A stretch of DNA of 40,745 nt from CAZCAC01 sp964496575 (GTDB lineage: Bacteria > Planctomycetota > UBA1135 > GCA-002686595). Shown here piece by piece: positions 26,453-35,598 of the stretch (its first letter is position 1; every line of letters begins with the position of its first letter). A program made the translations under genes and the position numbers. Where the stretch lies: positions 1-40,745 of the forward strand of contig CAZCAC010000076.1 of the NCBI GenBank assembly GCA_964496575.1, given 5' to 3'. Below the pieces are notes generated by a model. That model was not told where the DNA came from and did not search any database. It saw only the letters and a program-made list of their open reading frames with translations.

Positions 26453-27187
26453 ATGCAGACACTCCCGGACGGTGAAGTTCACCTGTGGTGCGCGGATCCG
26501 GACGAGCTCGATTCCGCCGACCGGCACGCCCTCGCTTGCGCCCTCCTCACCGGCGAGGAGATCGCTCGCCTGGAGCGCTTTCGCTTCGAGCGCGATCGTC
26601 GGATCCACCTGGCGACGCGGGTGCTGGTGCGCACGGTCCTCTCCCGCTACGAGTCGGTCCCGCCGGCGGCGTGGCGTTTTGCGGCGGGCGAACAGGGCCG
26701 ACCCGAGATCGACTCACCGGAGTCGTCGCTACGCTTCAACCTCTCGAATGCGCGTGGACTCGTGGTCTGCGCGGTGGCTCGTGCCATCGACCTCGGCGTG
26801 GACGTGGAGCCGCTCGATCGCGTGGTGCCGCTGGAGGTCGCCGAGCGGTTCTTCTCTCCGGCGGAGTTCGAGGCCCTGCGCGCCCTCCCGGAAGAGGCTC
26901 GCCCGCAGCGCTTCCTCGACCTGTGGACCCTCAAGGAGAGCTACATCAAGGCACGCGGTCTGGGTCTCTCGCTGCCGCTCGATCGGTTCTCCTTCTTCCT
27001 GGAGGCCGAGCGGCCTCCCCGCATCGAGATCGACCCGGCTCTCGGCGACCAGGGCGCCGACTGGCAGTTCGTGCAGCTGCAGCCGACGCCCCGCCACCTC
27101 CTGGCGCTGTGCGTTCGCCGGAACGAGCGGCGCGACGCCGAGGTCGTGCTTTGCTGGCAGACCCTCTCCGCGCTGGCCTCGCGCTGA
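26453..27187 (+). CDS. Sfp-type 4'-phosphopantetheinyl transferase
   Basis: 244 aa from ATG 26453; a GTG at 26417 is an in-frame alternative. It transfers phosphopantetheine from CoA to the conserved Ser of carrier domains. Family motifs are in order: GRPEI and FNLSNARGLVVCAVAR (residues about 82-110), LGVDVEPLDR with the Mg-binding Asp and Glu (about 115), and the long motif FFSPAEFEAL...FLDLWTLKESYIKARGLGLSLPL (about 135-182) with Trp, Lys, Glu and Lys all present. Size matches the Sfp group (about 220-250). It is the obvious activator of Ser1035 and Ser2091 of the NRPS, though on the opposite strand, about 2.2 kb away. It converges with the transglutaminase gene, 12 bases apart. Confidence 0.92.
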   Translation: MQTLPDGEVHLWCADPDELDSADRHALACALLTGEEIARLERFRFERDRRIHLATRVLVRTVLSRYESVPPAAWRFAAGEQGRPEIDSPESSLRFNLSNARGLVVCAVARAIDLGVDVEPLDRVVPLEVAERFFSPAEFEALRALPEEARPQRFLDLWTLKESYIKARGLGLSLPLDRFSFFLEAERPPRIEIDPALGDQGADWQFVQLQPTPRHLLALCVRRNERRDAEVVLCWQTLSALASR

Positions 27188-27199
27188 CTCGCGCCCCGG

Positions 27200-29470
27200 T
27201 CAACTCGCCGTCGCCTCCACCATTCGCCGTCGCCGGCTGATCCAGCGCTCGACCCGCTCGGCCACCTCCCGCTCCAGCGGCGCACCGCCGAAGCGCACGC
27301 CGTAGAGCTCGCCGACCAGCTGCACCAGCTCCTCGCCGTCCTCGCGCACCTCGCCGGCCACCTCGGCCAGCGTCTGGCCGGGACGACGGCGGTGTCCCGA
27401 GACGGCCAGCGCCGCGAGCAGCTTCTCGATCAAGGTCTCGTCCCGCGTCCGCCGTCGCGGGTACGGTTGCGCCTCCCCGCCTCGTCGTCGGCGGAGACGG
27501 AGCCAGATCGGCAGCGCGACGAGAAGGACCAGCAACACGCCGATCCACGGCTTGCGCTGCAAGGTGACCCAGAACGCAACGGGCGCGTCGGCGGCCGTGT
27601 CGAGCAGGATCGCCAGGTAGGCGCGATCGGCGCCCGACTCCGCCCAGGCGCGCAGGTCGCTCTGGAGCTCGTCGAACCAGGCCGAGAAGCCCTCGTCCAG
27701 CCCCTCCTCGGCCGCGGCGAGCGCGGCGCGGCGGGCGCGGGGAGGTGTCGGATCGAAGGTGACCCAACCCACCCCGTCGAACCAGACCTCGATCCACGCG
27801 TGACCGTTCTTCGTGGTGACCGTGTAGAGCCCCGTCTCCTCGGAGTAGTCGCCGGCCAGGAGACCGGTCGCCACTCGAGCGGAGATCCCCTGCGTGCGCA
27901 GGAGCAGGACCGCCGCGGCGGCGAAGGAAGTGCAGTGACCCATTCGCCGACGCATGAAGCCCACGATCCCCTCCAGCCCCGGGACGTCGCCGGTCCGGAT
28001 CGAGTAGCGGTACTCCGCGCGAAAGTGATCGAGCACCGCCTCGAGCCGTGACAGGTCGTTCGTGGCATCGCGCATCAGCCCCTCGGCGCGAGTCGTGACC
28101 CAGTCGAGCTCGGCCGAGGCGCGCGGCAGCTGCAGGAACTGGGGATCGCCGTGTCTCGCCCGCCGTGACTCCAGCCCGAGGGACCGCGGCTCGAGGAACG
28201 AGACGAGGAGCGAGTACTCGAACTCCGGCCCTTCCTCCTCCGTGGCGAGCTGGAGCATTCCATCGGGGTCGTACCAGACCGCCGGCGCCGAGATCGCGTG
28301 GAGGGGATAAGAGGCGAAGAGGATGCTGCGCGCACCACCCTGCACCGCCATCCGCTGCTGGCGGATGTCGAGCCGGACCATCGCGGAGCGCGGCAGGGGA
28401 TCGAGCACCGTCCAGCCATTCCGCCGCCCGTCCTCGTGATCGCGGTGGAGCGTCGGCTCTCGGCCCCGGGCCAGGCGCAAGCCGGTCTCGGTGAAGGTGT
28501 CCATGCAGATTCCCCGCATGTACAGCTGACCGAGGTCCTCTCCCTTCGCCTGGCCCGCGCCCTCGCTGTCGGTGAGCGCGCGGATCGTCATCACCTGCTG
28601 GAACTCCAGCGTCGATAGAGCGCTTCCGGGGCGCAGCTCGGTGGGGAAGATGTGCTCGAACGCCTGGCGTTGCGTCGCCCCTCCGCCGCCGCCCGTACCG
28701 CCGCCGCTGCCGCTCGGCGCCGGAGTGCGCTCGGGATGGTGATACGGCGGCTCGGGGATCCCGGCGAGGAGCGGGTACAGGACCGCCGCGGCGAGCAGCA
28801 CCGAGACGGAGATCGGCAGCACGCAGAGCAGGCGGCGCCACAACCCGCGGAAGGAGTCCCGGTCGGTGCGGAGCTCCCGCCAGCGCGAGACGAAGACCCG
28901 CGGCGCCCGCGCCTCGACCTCGGCCCGGGTGTGGCGGTCGTGGAGCAGCACCGCCCCGGTCGCGACGATGAGCACGGCGACGGGGAGCGCGAACAGCCAC
29001 GGGCGTCCCGGTGCCGCGGCCATCCCGGTCAGGACCGCGATCGGTGACAGGACCAGGTTCCACGCCGCCGCGCGATCGTCGCGCCACCGCACCAGGAGGT
29101 GGGCCTGCGCCACCACCAGGACGGCGAGCAGCATGTGCATCGGTCGCTCCGCCCGGAGGGGGACCAGCGGGATCGCGCTGAGGAGGAGCAGCAGCGTCGA
29201 GCTCCGGTGACCGCGGACCCGAACGGGGCCGCGCGGTTGCCAGGGACCGGGGACGGAGGGCAGCACCAGCGGCAGGAGGATCAGCGCCCCCGCGCAGCCC
29301 CAGTAGGCGAGTGACCTGCCGAGCCCCGACGAGGGGGGCGCGTGGATGGCGTGGACCAGGAGGAAGGACGCGAACGCGATCCCCGCCGCCGACTCCAGCG
29401 CGAGCCGCAGGGCGAGCTCGCTGCGATCCGACGAGGGGCGCCGTATCCGCCTGATCGCCCTCCCGCTCAT
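27200..29470 (-). CDS. Membrane transglutaminase-like protein (TgpA type)
   Basis: 756 aa from ATG 29470, which overlaps the DUF58 stop as ATGA. The first 200 residues carry about six membrane segments (for example LALESAAGIAFASFLLVHAI and MHMLLAVLVVAQAHLLV), and another lies at about 215-240. Next is an extracytoplasmic part with a Gly-rich linker, then the transglutaminase core with Cys in GHCTSFAAAAVLLLRTQGI, His in NGHAWIEVWF and Asp in VTFDPTPP. A further membrane helix (WIGVLLVLLVALPIWLRL) and an Arg-rich DUF4129-like tail end the protein. This layout matches TgpA-type proteins, which occur with MoxR and DUF58 proteins as here. A role in envelope or exported-protein processing is inferred. 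Confidence 0.88.
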   Translation of the reverse strand: MSGRAIRRIRRPSSDRSELALRLALESAAGIAFASFLLVHAIHAPPSSGLGRSLAYWGCAGALILLPLVLPSVPGPWQPRGPVRVRGHRSSTLLLLLSAIPLVPLRAERPMHMLLAVLVVAQAHLLVRWRDDRAAAWNLVLSPIAVLTGMAAAPGRPWLFALPVAVLIVATGAVLLHDRHTRAEVEARAPRVFVSRWRELRTDRDSFRGLWRRLLCVLPISVSVLLAAAVLYPLLAGIPEPPYHHPERTPAPSGSGGGTGGGGGATQRQAFEHIFPTELRPGSALSTLEFQQVMTIRALTDSEGAGQAKGEDLGQLYMRGICMDTFTETGLRLARGREPTLHRDHEDGRRNGWTVLDPLPRSAMVRLDIRQQRMAVQGGARSILFASYPLHAISAPAVWYDPDGMLQLATEEEGPEFEYSLLVSFLEPRSLGLESRRARHGDPQFLQLPRASAELDWVTTRAEGLMRDATNDLSRLEAVLDHFRAEYRYSIRTGDVPGLEGIVGFMRRRMGHCTSFAAAAVLLLRTQGISARVATGLLAGDYSEETGLYTVTTKNGHAWIEVWFDGVGWVTFDPTPPRARRAALAAAEEGLDEGFSAWFDELQSDLRAWAESGADRAYLAILLDTAADAPVAFWVTLQRKPWIGVLLVLLVALPIWLRLRRRRGGEAQPYPRRRTRDETLIEKLLAALAVSGHRRRPGQTLAEVAGEVREDGEELVQLVGELYGVRFGGAPLEREVAERVERWISRRRRMVEATAS

Positions 29471-30693
29471 CGTCCCTCTCCGTGCGGGATCACGGGAGTC
29501 GCACCCCAGCTGCGTCCGCGCTGGAAGATCGAGTCGATCCGCGCCGACTCGACGTCGATCACCAGCGATGGAGACGGTTGTCTGCGCCGGTCGCTCCCGA
29601 GCTTCCCGCCGGCCGCCACCACGGCGATCGACGCTTCCGCATCGAGCGCGGCTTCGGCGAGGAGCTCCTCGACGCGAGTCACCTCCGCCGCGGTCTCCGG
29701 CTGCACCTCGGCCAGCACCGCCAGCAGCTGGAAGAGCCCGGAGCGCCCGCGCAATCGCGGGTGGACGACCCTCTCCTCGCCGAGCAGCACGAGCTGGACG
29801 GCGCGACCGCGGCGGAGGTAGTGCTCGCCGAGCGTGGCGACCAGGCTGACCGCCGTCTCGAAGGAGCGCGAGCGACGCGGGCGCGCCCTCGCCCGCCGTC
29901 TCACTCCGGTGTAGAGGATCAGGCACAGCGGTGCCTCGGCGCGGCTGCGCAGGTCGCGCAGGATCGGTCGCCGCCGCCTCGCGCTGAGCTTCCAGTGCAC
30001 GCGGCGGAGGCTCTCCCCCTCACGCCACTCGCGCAGCTGGTAGAACTCGTCTTCCAGCTGTCCGATCCGTCGCTCCAGCGCGGACGCCTCCACGCCGCCG
30101 GAGGGAAGCCGCGAGAGGTCAGCCAGGCTGCCCAGCCGGGGGAGGGCGAGGAAGTCCACCGGCACGCGGAAGCGTCGCGTGCAGCGGAGGAGACCGAAAG
30201 GGAAGGAGGAGTAGACGGAGAGGCAGAGCTCGGTGTGCCGCCCTCGCTCGATCCAGCGGTGCGCGCAGAGGAAGCTGATCCTCTGCCCTGAGTCGAGGCG
30301 CGCGAGGTGTCCGGCGGGGCGCGCCTTGGCCCGGGGATCGGCGGCGACCGCGAGGAGGAGATCGTGCGCGGCGCCGGCGCGGCCTCGACGGATCATCTCG
30401 AGCTCGATGAGGAAGCTCTCGCCGACCATGTGGTGTCCCGGTCCGCTCGCGCGCACCCGGAGGCCGTGCAGGTTGCGCCAGGCGAAGAGCGGCGCGAGCA
30501 GCGCACCGGCCAGGCCGAAGGCGGAGAGGACCAGGGCGAGCCCGCCCGCGCCCCAGGAGAGGAGGAGCGCCAGCGTGACCAGCGGGACGAAGACGCGCCC
30601 CGCGCCCTCGAGGGAGAGTCGCGTCTCCTCGGAGTCGACCCAGCCGTCGCCGCCGCCGTCGTTTCCGGGCCTGGCTCCTCCTTCCGCGATCAT
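29467..30693 (-). CDS. DUF58 domain protein
   Basis: 408 aa. Two adjacent hydrophobic segments at about residues 33-70 (VFVPLVTLALLLSWGAGGLALVL and onward) anchor it. The C-terminal half holds the DUF58 motif: REWREGESLRRVHWKLSARR, then ILRDLRSRAE and LCLILYTGV, a vWA-like fold. It starts 13 bases after the MoxR stop, and its stop overlaps the transglutaminase ATG by 4 bases. DUF58 proteins are thought to work with MoxR ATPases in assembling or maturing membrane complexes. Confidence 0.88.
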   Translation of the reverse strand: MIAEGGARPGNDGGGDGWVDSEETRLSLEGAGRVFVPLVTLALLLSWGAGGLALVLSAFGLAGALLAPLFAWRNLHGLRVRASGPGHHMVGESFLIELEMIRRGRAGAAHDLLLAVAADPRAKARPAGHLARLDSGQRISFLCAHRWIERGRHTELCLSVYSSFPFGLLRCTRRFRVPVDFLALPRLGSLADLSRLPSGGVEASALERRIGQLEDEFYQLREWREGESLRRVHWKLSARRRRPILRDLRSRAEAPLCLILYTGVRRRARARPRRSRSFETAVSLVATLGEHYLRRGRAVQLVLLGEERVVHPRLRGRSGLFQLLAVLAEVQPETAAEVTRVEELLAEAALDAEASIAVVAAGGKLGSDRRRQPSPSLVIDVESARIDSIFQRGRSWGATPVIPHGEGR

Positions 30694-30706
30694 CGCGCCG
30701 CTCGGC

Positions 30707-31669
30707 TCAGGTGGGGACGTCGACGCGCTCGAGGAGCTCGTTCAGGGCGTCCTCGCACGCTCCGCCGTTCCGGTCCCCGCCGCCCAGGTGCGCCACCGGC
30801 ACGACCCGGTGGGCCAGGACCGACAGCGCGAGGCGCTTGAAGTCGTCGGGGATGCAGTACGCGCGCCCCTCGATCACGGCGAGCGCCTGCGCGCAGCGCA
30901 CCCACCCGAGCCCGGCCCGCGGGCTGGCGCCGAGCAGGAAGTGGCCGCCGCGCCGGGTCTCGGCCAGGAACTCGAGCACGTAGTCGAGGAGGCTCTCGTC
31001 GACGGTGACCTCGCGCACCGCGCGCGACGCCTCGACCACCTCTTCGCCGGAGATGACGGGAGTAACCTCGTCGAGCGGCTCGGCGCTCAGCCGACCCTTC
31101 AGCACCTCTCGTTCGAACTCGCGCTCGGGGTAGCCGAGCGGCAGCCGCAGGAGGAAGCGATCGAGCTGCGACTCCGGTAGCGGATAGGTTCCCTCGAACT
31201 CGAGGGGGTTCTGGGTCGCGATCACCAGGAACGGCTTCGGCAGCTCGTGGGTGTACCCGTCGACAGAGACCCGCCCTTCGTTCATGCACTCGAGCAGCGC
31301 GGACTGCGTGCGCGGCGAGGTGCGGTTGAGCTCGTCGGCGAGCACGATATTGCCGAAGATCGGCCCCGGCTTGAAGACGAAGCGGTCCTCCCCGCTGGAG
31401 AGGACGGAGACTCCGAGCACGTCCGCGGGCAGGAGGTCGGAGGTGAACTGGATCCGCCGGAACTCGACCGCGATCGACTTCGCCAGCGCCCGCGCCAGCG
31501 TCGTCTTGCCCGTCCCGGGCAGGTCCTCGAGCAAGACGTGCCCTTCCGCCAGGAGGCCCACCACGCAGAGCGTGATCGCTTCATCCTTCCCGAGGATCAC
31601 CTTCCGGACGCTCCCGATCAGGGCCTGCAGTCGGTCGGCGTGGAGCGTGGCGGTGGCGTTCGGGTTCAT
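30707..31669 (-). CDS. MoxR-family AAA ATPase
   Basis: 320 aa. AAA+ motifs are complete: Walker A DLPGTGKTTLARALA, Walker B IVLADELNRT, sensor 1 LVIATQNP followed by the MoxR hallmark LEFEGTYPLPESQLDRFLLR, and an arginine finger region. Length is typical. First gene of the MoxR-DUF58-transglutaminase operon, with the regulatory region in the odd G-rich interval 31670-31883. It probably acts as a chaperone-like ATPase for membrane or cofactor assembly of its neighbours. Confidence 0.92.
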   Translation of the reverse strand: MNPNATATLHADRLQALIGSVRKVILGKDEAITLCVVGLLAEGHVLLEDLPGTGKTTLARALAKSIAVEFRRIQFTSDLLPADVLGVSVLSSGEDRFVFKPGPIFGNIVLADELNRTSPRTQSALLECMNEGRVSVDGYTHELPKPFLVIATQNPLEFEGTYPLPESQLDRFLLRLPLGYPEREFEREVLKGRLSAEPLDEVTPVISGEEVVEASRAVREVTVDESLLDYVLEFLAETRRGGHFLLGASPRAGLGWVRCAQALAVIEGRAYCIPDDFKRLALSVLAHRVVPVAHLGGGDRNGGACEDALNELLERVDVPT

Positions 31670-31768
31670 CGGGCGGTGGGGGGGGTGGCGTCGGGAGGGC
31701 GCCAGTCTAGCGGGCAGGAACAGTAGTCGGTGGTGCGGAGTCGGGTAACGATCTGAATTCCACCGATT

Positions 31769-31873
31769 CAGGCACGCAGAGGAGGGGGGGGGGGGCGGGG
31801 GGGGGGGACCCCGCGGCGGGGGCCCCGGGCGGGGGGTTGACCCGCCGCGAGCTCTGCCTCCTCTGCGTGCCTG
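31769..31873. repeat. Nested inverted repeats around poly-G tracts
   Basis: The outer repeat is a 17-bp perfect inverted repeat (31769-31785 with 31857-31873, CAGGCACGCAGAGGAGG). An inner 9-bp perfect repeat is at 31812-31820 with 31841-31849. Between them lie G runs of 12 (31784-31795) and 11 (31797-31807) separated by one C. It sits 11 bases past the glycogen phosphorylase stop, so it may serve as a terminator. The extreme G runs could also be an assembly error. The outer repeat resembles the CACAGAGGCACAGAG-type motif at the right edge of the window. Confidence 0.65.
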
Positions 31874-31883
31874 GACCGGCGTG

Positions 31884-34442
31884 CTAATCCTCGACGGGAA
31901 CCGGCTTCACCCCCCAGATCTCCTCGGCGTACTGCCAGATCGTTCGGTCGCTGGAGAACTTGCCCGAGCATGCGGTGTTGAGGATCGACATCCTCGTCCA
32001 GAGCTTCGGATCGGCATACGCGGCGCTCACCCGCTCCTGGCAGGCGACGTAGGCCTCGAAGTCGGCCAGGACGAGGTACGGATCGCCCTCGTGGAGCAGA
32101 CGGTCGAGCAGCGGCTGGAAGAGGCCCGGCTCGTGGTGGCTGAACGCATTGTCGCGGATCATGTCCAGCGCCACGCGCAGCTCCTCGCACTGGTGGTAGT
32201 GCTGCCAGGGGTCGTAACCCGCGGCCTTCTTCGCCTCCACCTCCTCGGCGCTCAGACCGAAGATGAAGACGTTGTCGCGGCCGACCTCCTCGTCGATCTC
32301 GATGTTGGCGCCGTCGAGGGTGCCGATCGTCACCGCGCCATTCAGCGCGAACTTCATGTTGCCCGTGCCCGACGCCTCCAGGCCGGCAGTGGAGATCTGC
32401 TCGGAGAGCTCCGCGGCGGGGATGATGTGCTCTGCCAGGGTGACGCCGTAGTTGGGGGTGAAGAGCACGTGCAGGTGCTCGCGCGTCTCCGGATCGCTGT
32501 TGAGCACCTCCGCCACCGCGTTGGCCAGCTTGATGGTCAGCTTGGCGTGGTAGTAGCCGGGGGCGGCCTTGCCGGCGAACAGCACGGTGCGCGGGACGTT
32601 CGGGGCCTCGTTCCCGCTCTTCAGCCGGTTGTAGAGGGTGATCGTGTGGAGGATGTTGAGGAGCTGGCGCTTGTAGTCGTGGATCCTCTTGACCTGGCAG
32701 TCGAGCATCAGGTTCGGATCGAGGGAGAGGCCCTGCTTCCGGCTGACGTAGTCCGCGAGGCGCTCCTTGTTGATCTGCTTGACCGCGCGCCAGCGTTCCT
32801 GGAACTCCTCGTCGTCCGCCAGGGGAATCAGCTCCCGGAGGTGGTCCAGCTCGGTGACCCAGCGATCGCCGATGACGTCGGAGATCAGGTAGGACAGCGG
32901 GGGATTCGCCTTCTTCAGCCAGCGCCGCGGCGTGACCCCGTTGGTCTTGTTGTTGAAGCGGCCGGGGTAGAAGTGGTGGAAGTCGGCCAGCACCCGGTCC
33001 TTCAGGATCTCGGTGTGCAGCGCGGACACGCCGTTGACCGAGTGGCTGCCGACGATCGCCAGGTGGGCCATGCGAACCTTCTGGTCACCGCCCTCCTCGA
33101 TCAACGACATTCGCGCGCGAAGCGCCTCGTCGCCGGGGAAGCGCTCCTCGACCTGCTCGAGGAAGCGGTGGTTGATCTCGTAGATGATCTGCAGGTGCCG
33201 CGGCAGGAGGTTGCCGAGCAGACCGCTCGACCAGCGCTCCATCGCCTCCGGCAGCACGGTGTGGTTCGTGTAGGCGAAGGTCTTCGTGCAGATGTCCCAG
33301 GCCTCGTCCCAGCCGAGCCCCTCGATGTCCATCAGGAGCCGCATCAGCTCGGGGATGGCCAGGGCCGGGTGGGTGTCGTTCAGCTGGATCGCGGCCCGCT
33401 CGGGCAGGAGCTTCCAGTCGTCGTGCTGCATCTGGAAGCGATGCAGGATGTCCTGCAGCGCGGCGGACACCAGGAGGTACTCCTGCTTGAGCCGCAGCTC
33501 CCGTCCTTGCTCGAAGTTGTCCTTCGGGTAGAGGACCTTGGTGATGTTCTCGGTACGGGACTTGTCCTCGCAGGCGCGGCCGTAGTCGCCGTGGTTGAAG
33601 TAGTCGAGGTCGAACTCGTGCGTCGAGCGGGCGGAGAAGAGACGCAGCGTGTTGACCGTGTTGTTGTCGTAGCCGGGGATCGGCATGTCGTAGGGCAGCG
33701 CCTCGACGTCCTTCGTGTCCACCCAGCGGCAGCGCTCGTGCCCCTCCTCGTCCACGTAGTACTCCGGTCGACCGTAGAACTGGATCCGCAGCGTGTGCTC
33801 GGGGCGGGCGATCTCCCACGGGTTGCCGAGGCGGAGCCACTCGTCCGGCACCTCGATCTGGTGTCCGTCCTCGATCCGCTGGTGGAACATCCCGAAGTCG
33901 TAGCGGATCCCGTAACCGTAGCCGGGCAGCTCGAGCGTGGCCATCGAGTCGAGGAAGCAGGCCGCGAGGCGACCGAGCCCGCCGTTGCCGAGCCCCGCTT
34001 CCTCCTCGAGGTAGCGCAGGTCCTCGAGGTCGTGCCCCAGCTCGTACAGCGCCTGGTAGCACTCGTCGTAGATTTGCATGTTGACGAGGCTGTTGCCGAG
34101 CATCCGCCCCATCAGGAACTCGAGCGAGAGGTAGTAGACGCGCTTGGTCGAGTCGTTCTCGTAGTAGGCGCGCCTCGTGGCGATCCACCGGTTGATCAGC
34201 CGGTCGCGCACCGACAGGGCGAGCGCCACGTAGCGATCGCGCGCGGTCGCGAAGCCGGGGACCTTGGCCTGGGTGAAGGCGACATGGCGCAGGAAGGAAC
34301 GCTTCAGCGCTTCGGCGTCGTTCGCCGTGCGCTCGTCGAGGAGTTCGGCGATCGAGTCGTGGGCGTCGTCGCGGGTGTCGAGCGTGCTCATGATGGCATC
34401 GGCGGGGGACTGGGGCTGGTGGTCCGGTGATTGAGTTGACAT
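31884..34442 (-). CDS. glgP: Glycogen/starch phosphorylase
   Basis: 852 aa. It cleaves alpha-1,4-glucan with phosphate to give glucose-1-phosphate, in the cytoplasm. Typical motifs are KRVYYLSLEFLMGRML near the N-terminus, LGNGGLGRLAACFLDSMATL, QLNDTHPALAIPELMR, TNHTVLPEA, RIHDYKRQLLNIL and the pyridoxal-phosphate region EASGTGNMKFALNGAVTIGT with the cofactor Lys. Length is normal. I chose ATG 34442, which overlaps the HDOD stop as TGATG; an internal ATG at 34391 is possible. The coupling suggests that the HDOD protein and glycogen breakdown are expressed together. No other glycogen gene is in the window. Confidence 0.95.
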   Translation of the reverse strand: MSTQSPDHQPQSPADAIMSTLDTRDDAHDSIAELLDERTANDAEALKRSFLRHVAFTQAKVPGFATARDRYVALALSVRDRLINRWIATRRAYYENDSTKRVYYLSLEFLMGRMLGNSLVNMQIYDECYQALYELGHDLEDLRYLEEEAGLGNGGLGRLAACFLDSMATLELPGYGYGIRYDFGMFHQRIEDGHQIEVPDEWLRLGNPWEIARPEHTLRIQFYGRPEYYVDEEGHERCRWVDTKDVEALPYDMPIPGYDNNTVNTLRLFSARSTHEFDLDYFNHGDYGRACEDKSRTENITKVLYPKDNFEQGRELRLKQEYLLVSAALQDILHRFQMQHDDWKLLPERAAIQLNDTHPALAIPELMRLLMDIEGLGWDEAWDICTKTFAYTNHTVLPEAMERWSSGLLGNLLPRHLQIIYEINHRFLEQVEERFPGDEALRARMSLIEEGGDQKVRMAHLAIVGSHSVNGVSALHTEILKDRVLADFHHFYPGRFNNKTNGVTPRRWLKKANPPLSYLISDVIGDRWVTELDHLRELIPLADDEEFQERWRAVKQINKERLADYVSRKQGLSLDPNLMLDCQVKRIHDYKRQLLNILHTITLYNRLKSGNEAPNVPRTVLFAGKAAPGYYHAKLTIKLANAVAEVLNSDPETREHLHVLFTPNYGVTLAEHIIPAAELSEQISTAGLEASGTGNMKFALNGAVTIGTLDGANIEIDEEVGRDNVFIFGLSAEEVEAKKAAGYDPWQHYHQCEELRVALDMIRDNAFSHHEPGLFQPLLDRLLHEGDPYLVLADFEAYVACQERVSAAYADPKLWTRMSILNTACSGKFSSDRTIWQYAEEIWGVKPVPVED

Positions 34443-35332
34443 CAGGCAGCGAGATCCAGCAGGACCTCCATGGCGTCGACTTCGCGGATCAGCTTCTCGC
34501 GAAGGATGGGGAGTTGTTCCCTGGTCAGACCGGCTCCCGCCAGCGTCTCGTCGTCGAGCTCTCGACCGCGCGCGCTGAGGTCGAGTCCGATTCCCTCCTG
34601 GCAGCAGACCGCGTCGGCGCAGTACAGGATCATCCCGGTGCGTCGCAGCTCGTCGGGAAGGTCCCACGGTCGGTGGTGACCACCGACGGCCATCCGCAGC
34701 CGGCGGGGGAAGCGCCACTTGGTGGCCAGGGCCTCGCCGAACTCCTCGTGTGTGGCGCCGATCACTCGTCGCTCCGCCGCGAGGAGCCCGTCCGAGCGCG
34801 AGGTGTTGCAGAAGCGGACCACCCCGGAGAGCGGGTCGGGGAGCGCCTGCCGCTCGAAGAGCAGGCCGATGTCGTGGATCAACCCGGTCAGGAACATCTC
34901 CGGCGCGTCGCTCCGGTCTCCGCTCAGGAGGGCGATCTCGCGAGCGGCGACGCTCACGGCGACGCTGTGCCTCCACAGCTCCCGGGCGTCGAAGAGACGC
35001 TGGTCGGGGCTCGCCCGGAACCACTCGCCCGCCGAGGTGGCGATCGCCAGGTTGCGTACCTGCTTGAGACCGAGCAGCACGATCGCCCGGTCGACGTCGG
35101 CCACCTGACCCGGCAACCCGTAGAAGGCCGAGTTGACCACCTGGAGGAGCTTGGCGGACAGCACCGGATCCCGGTTGATGATGTCGAAGAGCTCGTTGGC
35201 GCCCCGTTCGGGGTCGTCGGTCACCTCGAGGATCTTGGCCATCACCTCCGGCAGGGTCGCGACGTCGGGCGCGCTGGAGAGGGCTCTGGCGACGATCGAG
35301 CGGCTGTGGGCGTCACCGGATTGGGTGCTCAT
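34442..35332 (-). CDS. HDOD-domain signalling protein
   Basis: 296 aa from ATG 35332, preceded by AAAGGA at good spacing; a much longer frame upstream to 37813 is not coding. The HDOD domain covers residues about 20-220: TLPEVMAKILEVTDDP, then IINRDPVLSAKLLQVVNSAFYG, VDRAIVLLGLKQVRNLAIA and FLTGLIHDIGLL, where HD is kept, and VGGHHRPWDLP. HDOD proteins regulate motility, competence or metabolism and most are not enzymes. The C-terminal 70 residues hold helices (LDDETLAGAGLTREQL). The stop overlaps the start of glgP, so the two are translationally coupled. Confidence 0.85.
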   Translation of the reverse strand: MSTQSGDAHSRSIVARALSSAPDVATLPEVMAKILEVTDDPERGANELFDIINRDPVLSAKLLQVVNSAFYGLPGQVADVDRAIVLLGLKQVRNLAIATSAGEWFRASPDQRLFDARELWRHSVAVSVAAREIALLSGDRSDAPEMFLTGLIHDIGLLFERQALPDPLSGVVRFCNTSRSDGLLAAERRVIGATHEEFGEALATKWRFPRRLRMAVGGHHRPWDLPDELRRTGMILYCADAVCCQEGIGLDLSARGRELDDETLAGAGLTREQLPILREKLIREVDAMEVLLDLAA

Positions 35333-35598
35333 GGGGAGTCCTTTGGGGGTGGTTCGAGAGAATGGAGAGGGGCGGGCCCGCGGCGGAGAGGCGCCCGGGG
35401 CGGCAGTTCGGCCCTTCCTCATCGGCGGTTTCGGTCCGATCGGTACACCCCGGAGTGGCCCTGGCGGGCCCGACAAGGGGGTCCTGGCCCCTTCGATCCC
35501 GGATTCGGTCCTCGATCTCCCCCTCGAGACGGGGCTTTCCGGCCCGGGGCGGGGGGCGAGGTCGCCCGGCGATCCCCGTCGCGGGTAGGATCTCGTCG

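Noticed and set aside
31881..34430. 849-codon open frame opposite glycogen phosphorylase
   Set aside because: Antisense shadow of a well-recognised gene; composition (Val/Leu/Glu/Gln/His) is that of a complementary frame.
35333..35598. Extension of the HDOD gene upstream (open frame to 37813)
   Set aside because: A good ribosome-binding site and the domain start support ATG 35332; the longer frame is opposite other genes and has Arg/Pro/Ser-rich non-protein composition.
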